A stretch of 39,236 bases of DNA from an uncultured Neomegalonema sp. (lineage in GTDB: Bacteria > Pseudomonadota > Alphaproteobacteria > Rhodobacterales > Rhodobacteraceae), in the NCBI GenBank assembly GCA_937995735.1, contig CALKIZ010000070.1:1-39236 (forward strand), in the 5' to 3' direction. Under the pieces are notes generated by a model. The model was given only the letters and a program-made list of their open reading frames with translations. It did not search any database and was not told the origin of the DNA. Positions 38,941-39,236 of the stretch are shown here, in pieces; the first letter of the stretch is position 1, and each line of letters opens with the position of its first letter. Made by a program: the position numbers and the translations under genes.

Positions 38941-39236
38941 ATAGGGCAAAATCATAAATTGTTAACGGTCGATAATGCTGGCGCGGAACTGTGGGTTAAT
39001 GAGTACCTTGAGACGTTTTCTCTTTATGGATAGCTTTTCAGGGTTTTTGCGCAGCATGTTGAGAGCGGCGCGTCGGATTGAGGCGAGGTTTCGGGCAGAA
39101 TGATCCTGTCTGGAACGGCATTCATCCTCACGAAAGGCGACATCGAGCGTCCAGTGCAGGTTGTTCTCGATACTCCAGTGTGCACGTACTGAAGCGGCAA
39201 GCCGGGCCGGATCGGGCGGCAGGGATGAGATGAAGA
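38941..39236 (-). mobile_element. ISAs1-family insertion sequence, right part (partial, runs off the right edge)
   Basis: Contains the C-terminal part of an ISAs1-family transposase plus about 20 nt of element end (TAGGGCAAAATCATAAATTG, 38942-38961). The exact boundary is inferred from where the interrupted gene frame stops making sense; the other end is outside the window, so inverted repeats and target duplication cannot be checked. Confidence 0.7.
38962..39236 (-). CDS. ISAs1-family transposase, C-terminal part (partial)
   Basis: Ninety residues and a stop (TAA 38962-38964), open at the right edge. The block RAHWSIENNLHWTLDVAFRE, then DECRSRQDHSARNLASIRRA and ALNMLRKNPEKLSIKRKR, is the conserved C-terminus of ISAs1 DDE transposases (HW.IEN.LHW.LDV.F.ED..R.R..n.a.nla.lRr.ALN.L). 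The Glu of IEN is the last catalytic acid. The N-terminal two thirds lie outside the window, so integrity is unknown. Confidence 0.9.
   Translation of the reverse strand, partial: FISSLPPDPARLAASVRAHWSIENNLHWTLDVAFREDECRSRQDHSARNLASIRRAALNMLRKNPEKLSIKRKRLKVLINPQFRASIIDR

Noticed and set aside
38632-39033. 133-aa plus-strand ORF at the right edge
   Set aside because: Spans the junction of the truncated gene and the ISAs1 element on the opposite strand, so it is an artefact of the junction.
1-39236. CRISPR arrays, tRNA or rRNA genes, phage genes
   Set aside because: No regularly spaced repeats, cloverleaf-like genes, rRNA motifs or phage structural genes were recognised by reading the sequence.

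Overview
The window looks like a chromosomal stretch of an alphaproteobacterium, probably of the Rhodobacterales/Hyphomonadales/Caulobacterales side. Evidence for this is the rluD/DUF6476 pair, the aroK-aroB and xerD neighbourhood, a DUF6456 protein, a PleC/DivJ-style histidine kinase core, and a candidate LexA site of the alphaproteobacterial direct-repeat type (GTTC-N7-GTTC). Both edges are insertion sequences: on the left an IS3-family element sits inside the transposase gene of an IS110-family element, and on the right the C-terminus of an ISAs1-family transposase interrupts an unknown gene. No tRNA, rRNA or CRISPR array was recognised.

Layout. 1-564: nested IS elements, including an apparently intact IS110 left-end non-coding region that reads as a bridge RNA. 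641-1486: an unknown gene behind a LexA-type box. 1494-4303: rluD, DUF6476 (start codons overlapping head to head) and a MATE exporter. 4312-6094: a quorum-sensing module (small ORF, luxR, luxI) with inverted repeats of lux-box geometry before luxI. 6127-12876: housekeeping genes (aroK-aroB; a 47-aa membrane protein, a secreted protein and xerD in one overlapping operon; a phosphoesterase; a CNNM/CBS/CorC protein). 12978-17054: a DM13 protein divergent from a four-gene copper-resistance operon (His-rich protein, cupredoxin, copA, copB) preceded by a CueR-type promoter with a 19-bp spacer. 17157-18624: argE followed by two very small unlisted genes. 18713-24195: pqqABCDE running with overlapping stops and starts into a three-gene ABC transporter. 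24693-27780: ugd converging on cobK-cbiD. 27869-33369: a helix-hairpin-helix protein, an inner-membrane OmpA-like protein, a DUF6456 protein and an orphan CHASE/PAS histidine kinase. 33559-38188: a frameshifted gene, a flavin monooxygenase, two tandem SGNH-hydrolase paralogues and a small membrane protein. 38196-39236: an IS-truncated gene and the ISAs1 end.

How the genes work together. The copper operon combines a periplasmic multicopper oxidase, an outer-membrane copper protein and two periplasmic copper-binding proteins under an apparent copper-responsive MerR-type promoter; no cueR lies in the window. The pqq operon makes the PQQ cofactor, but no PQQ-dependent dehydrogenase is in the window; its physical coupling to a TauABC/SsuABC-type transporter of unknown substrate is the most interesting functional association. 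LuxI would make an acyl-homoserine lactone sensed by the adjacent LuxR.

Most notable observations: (1) the IS110 non-coding RNA contains a 15-nt segment matching (14/15) the DNA just outside the element, as expected for a bridge-RNA target guide; (2) the copper operon seems to start with a leaderless transcript; (3) a LexA-type box precedes a gene of unknown function; (4) an ABC transporter is joined to the pqq operon; (5) several overlooked microproteins (47, 51 and 21 aa) are present. All functional statements come from reading the sequence and family knowledge; no database search was run.
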